NCBI GenBank assembly: GCA_902464015.1
Contig: CABQHM010000024.1
Coordinates: forward strand, 1-48,336
Length of the DNA stretch: 48,336 nt
Reading direction: 5' to 3'
From: an uncultured Coriobacteriales bacterium
GTDB taxonomy: Bacteria > Actinomycetota > Coriobacteriia > Coriobacteriales > UMGS124
Shown piece by piece: positions 48,212 through 48,336 of the stretch. Each line of letters begins with the position of its first letter. The stretch's first letter is position 1. The position numbers and the translations under genes were made by a program. The notes beneath the pieces are model-generated. The model searched no databases and had not been told where the DNA came from. It saw only the letters and a program-made list of their open reading frames with translations.

Positions 48212-48281
48212 TGAATTATCTGAAGTCATGAGGCATCGCGATGTGATTCGCGCCAAATTGTGTCATTATATCCCCCGCGTT

Positions 48282-48336
48282 GTCGGAGTGGCGGAATAGG
48301 CAGACGCGCTAGCTTGAGGTGCTAGTGACCTTTACG
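48282..48336 (+). tRNA. tRNA-Leu (GAG), truncated by the window end
   Basis: Acceptor 5' strand GTCGGAG, then TGGCGGAATAGGCAGAC (D arm), anticodon arm CTAGC-TTGAGGT-GCTAG with anticodon GAG, then the start of the long variable arm. The 3' part lies beyond the window. Confidence 0.93.

Overview
The window is a high-GC, densely coding stretch of a strictly anaerobic actinobacterium, most likely class Coriobacteriia, family Eggerthellaceae. The family call is inference. It rests on a Tat-exported molybdopterin oxidoreductase with its ferredoxin and TorD-type chaperone, an exported FAD-binding fumarate-reductase-like protein, a LuxR regulator with a multi-spanning membrane domain, 2-oxoacid:ferredoxin oxidoreductase, reverse rubrerythrin and LarE. 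No replication, ribosomal or phage genes are present.

Layout. (1) 21-3785 (-): a small ORF, an 846-aa protein that begins MKIRTDFVTNSSS, and a SPASM-type radical SAM-like enzyme with unusual cysteine spacing. (2) 4023-12855 (-): a Crp/Fnr regulator, a FecCD/FecE/FecB-type ABC importer, a three-gene nitrogenase-like reductase (NifH-, NifD- and NifK-like) and a MoeA homologue. (3) 13337-14356 (+): an M42 peptidase. (4) 14669-25310: a membrane LuxR regulator, a divergent set of two unknown proteins plus TorD chaperone, and the exported Mo-oxidoreductase/ferredoxin/FAD-reductase/beta-propeller genes. (5) 25404-27993: a hairpin, a doubtful small ORF, an array of 41-bp-spaced repeats, and a GntR/DUF1648 membrane-protein pair. 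(6) 28034-34457: Ldh_2 dehydrogenase, a Fur-box-controlled flavin-reductase/rubredoxin/rubrerythrin fusion, DUF3783, DUF1653, a glycine-riboswitch-controlled AGCS symporter and an HdeD-like protein. (7) 34682-41266 (-): phenylacetate-CoA ligase, a LysR-type ligand domain without HTH, a three-gene 2-oxoacid:ferredoxin oxidoreductase and an aminotransferase, which reads as oxidative (probably aromatic) amino-acid fermentation. (8) 41429-48336: LarE, YhbY, an ATP-grasp-like protein with a coiled-coil partner, an XRE regulator, HicAB, tRNA-Asn, a deformylase-like protein lacking the catalytic Glu, and the 5' part of tRNA-Leu.

The two best candidates for undescribed biology are the nitrogenase-like/ABC-importer operon, whose substrate cannot be named from sequence, and the radical SAM/MKIRTDFVTNSSS pair, which resembles an enzyme with its protein substrate. 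Smaller oddities are the 41-bp-spaced repeat array, the Cys-rich upstream ORF and internal start of the rubrerythrin fusion, the HTH-less LysR domain and the Glu-less deformylase.
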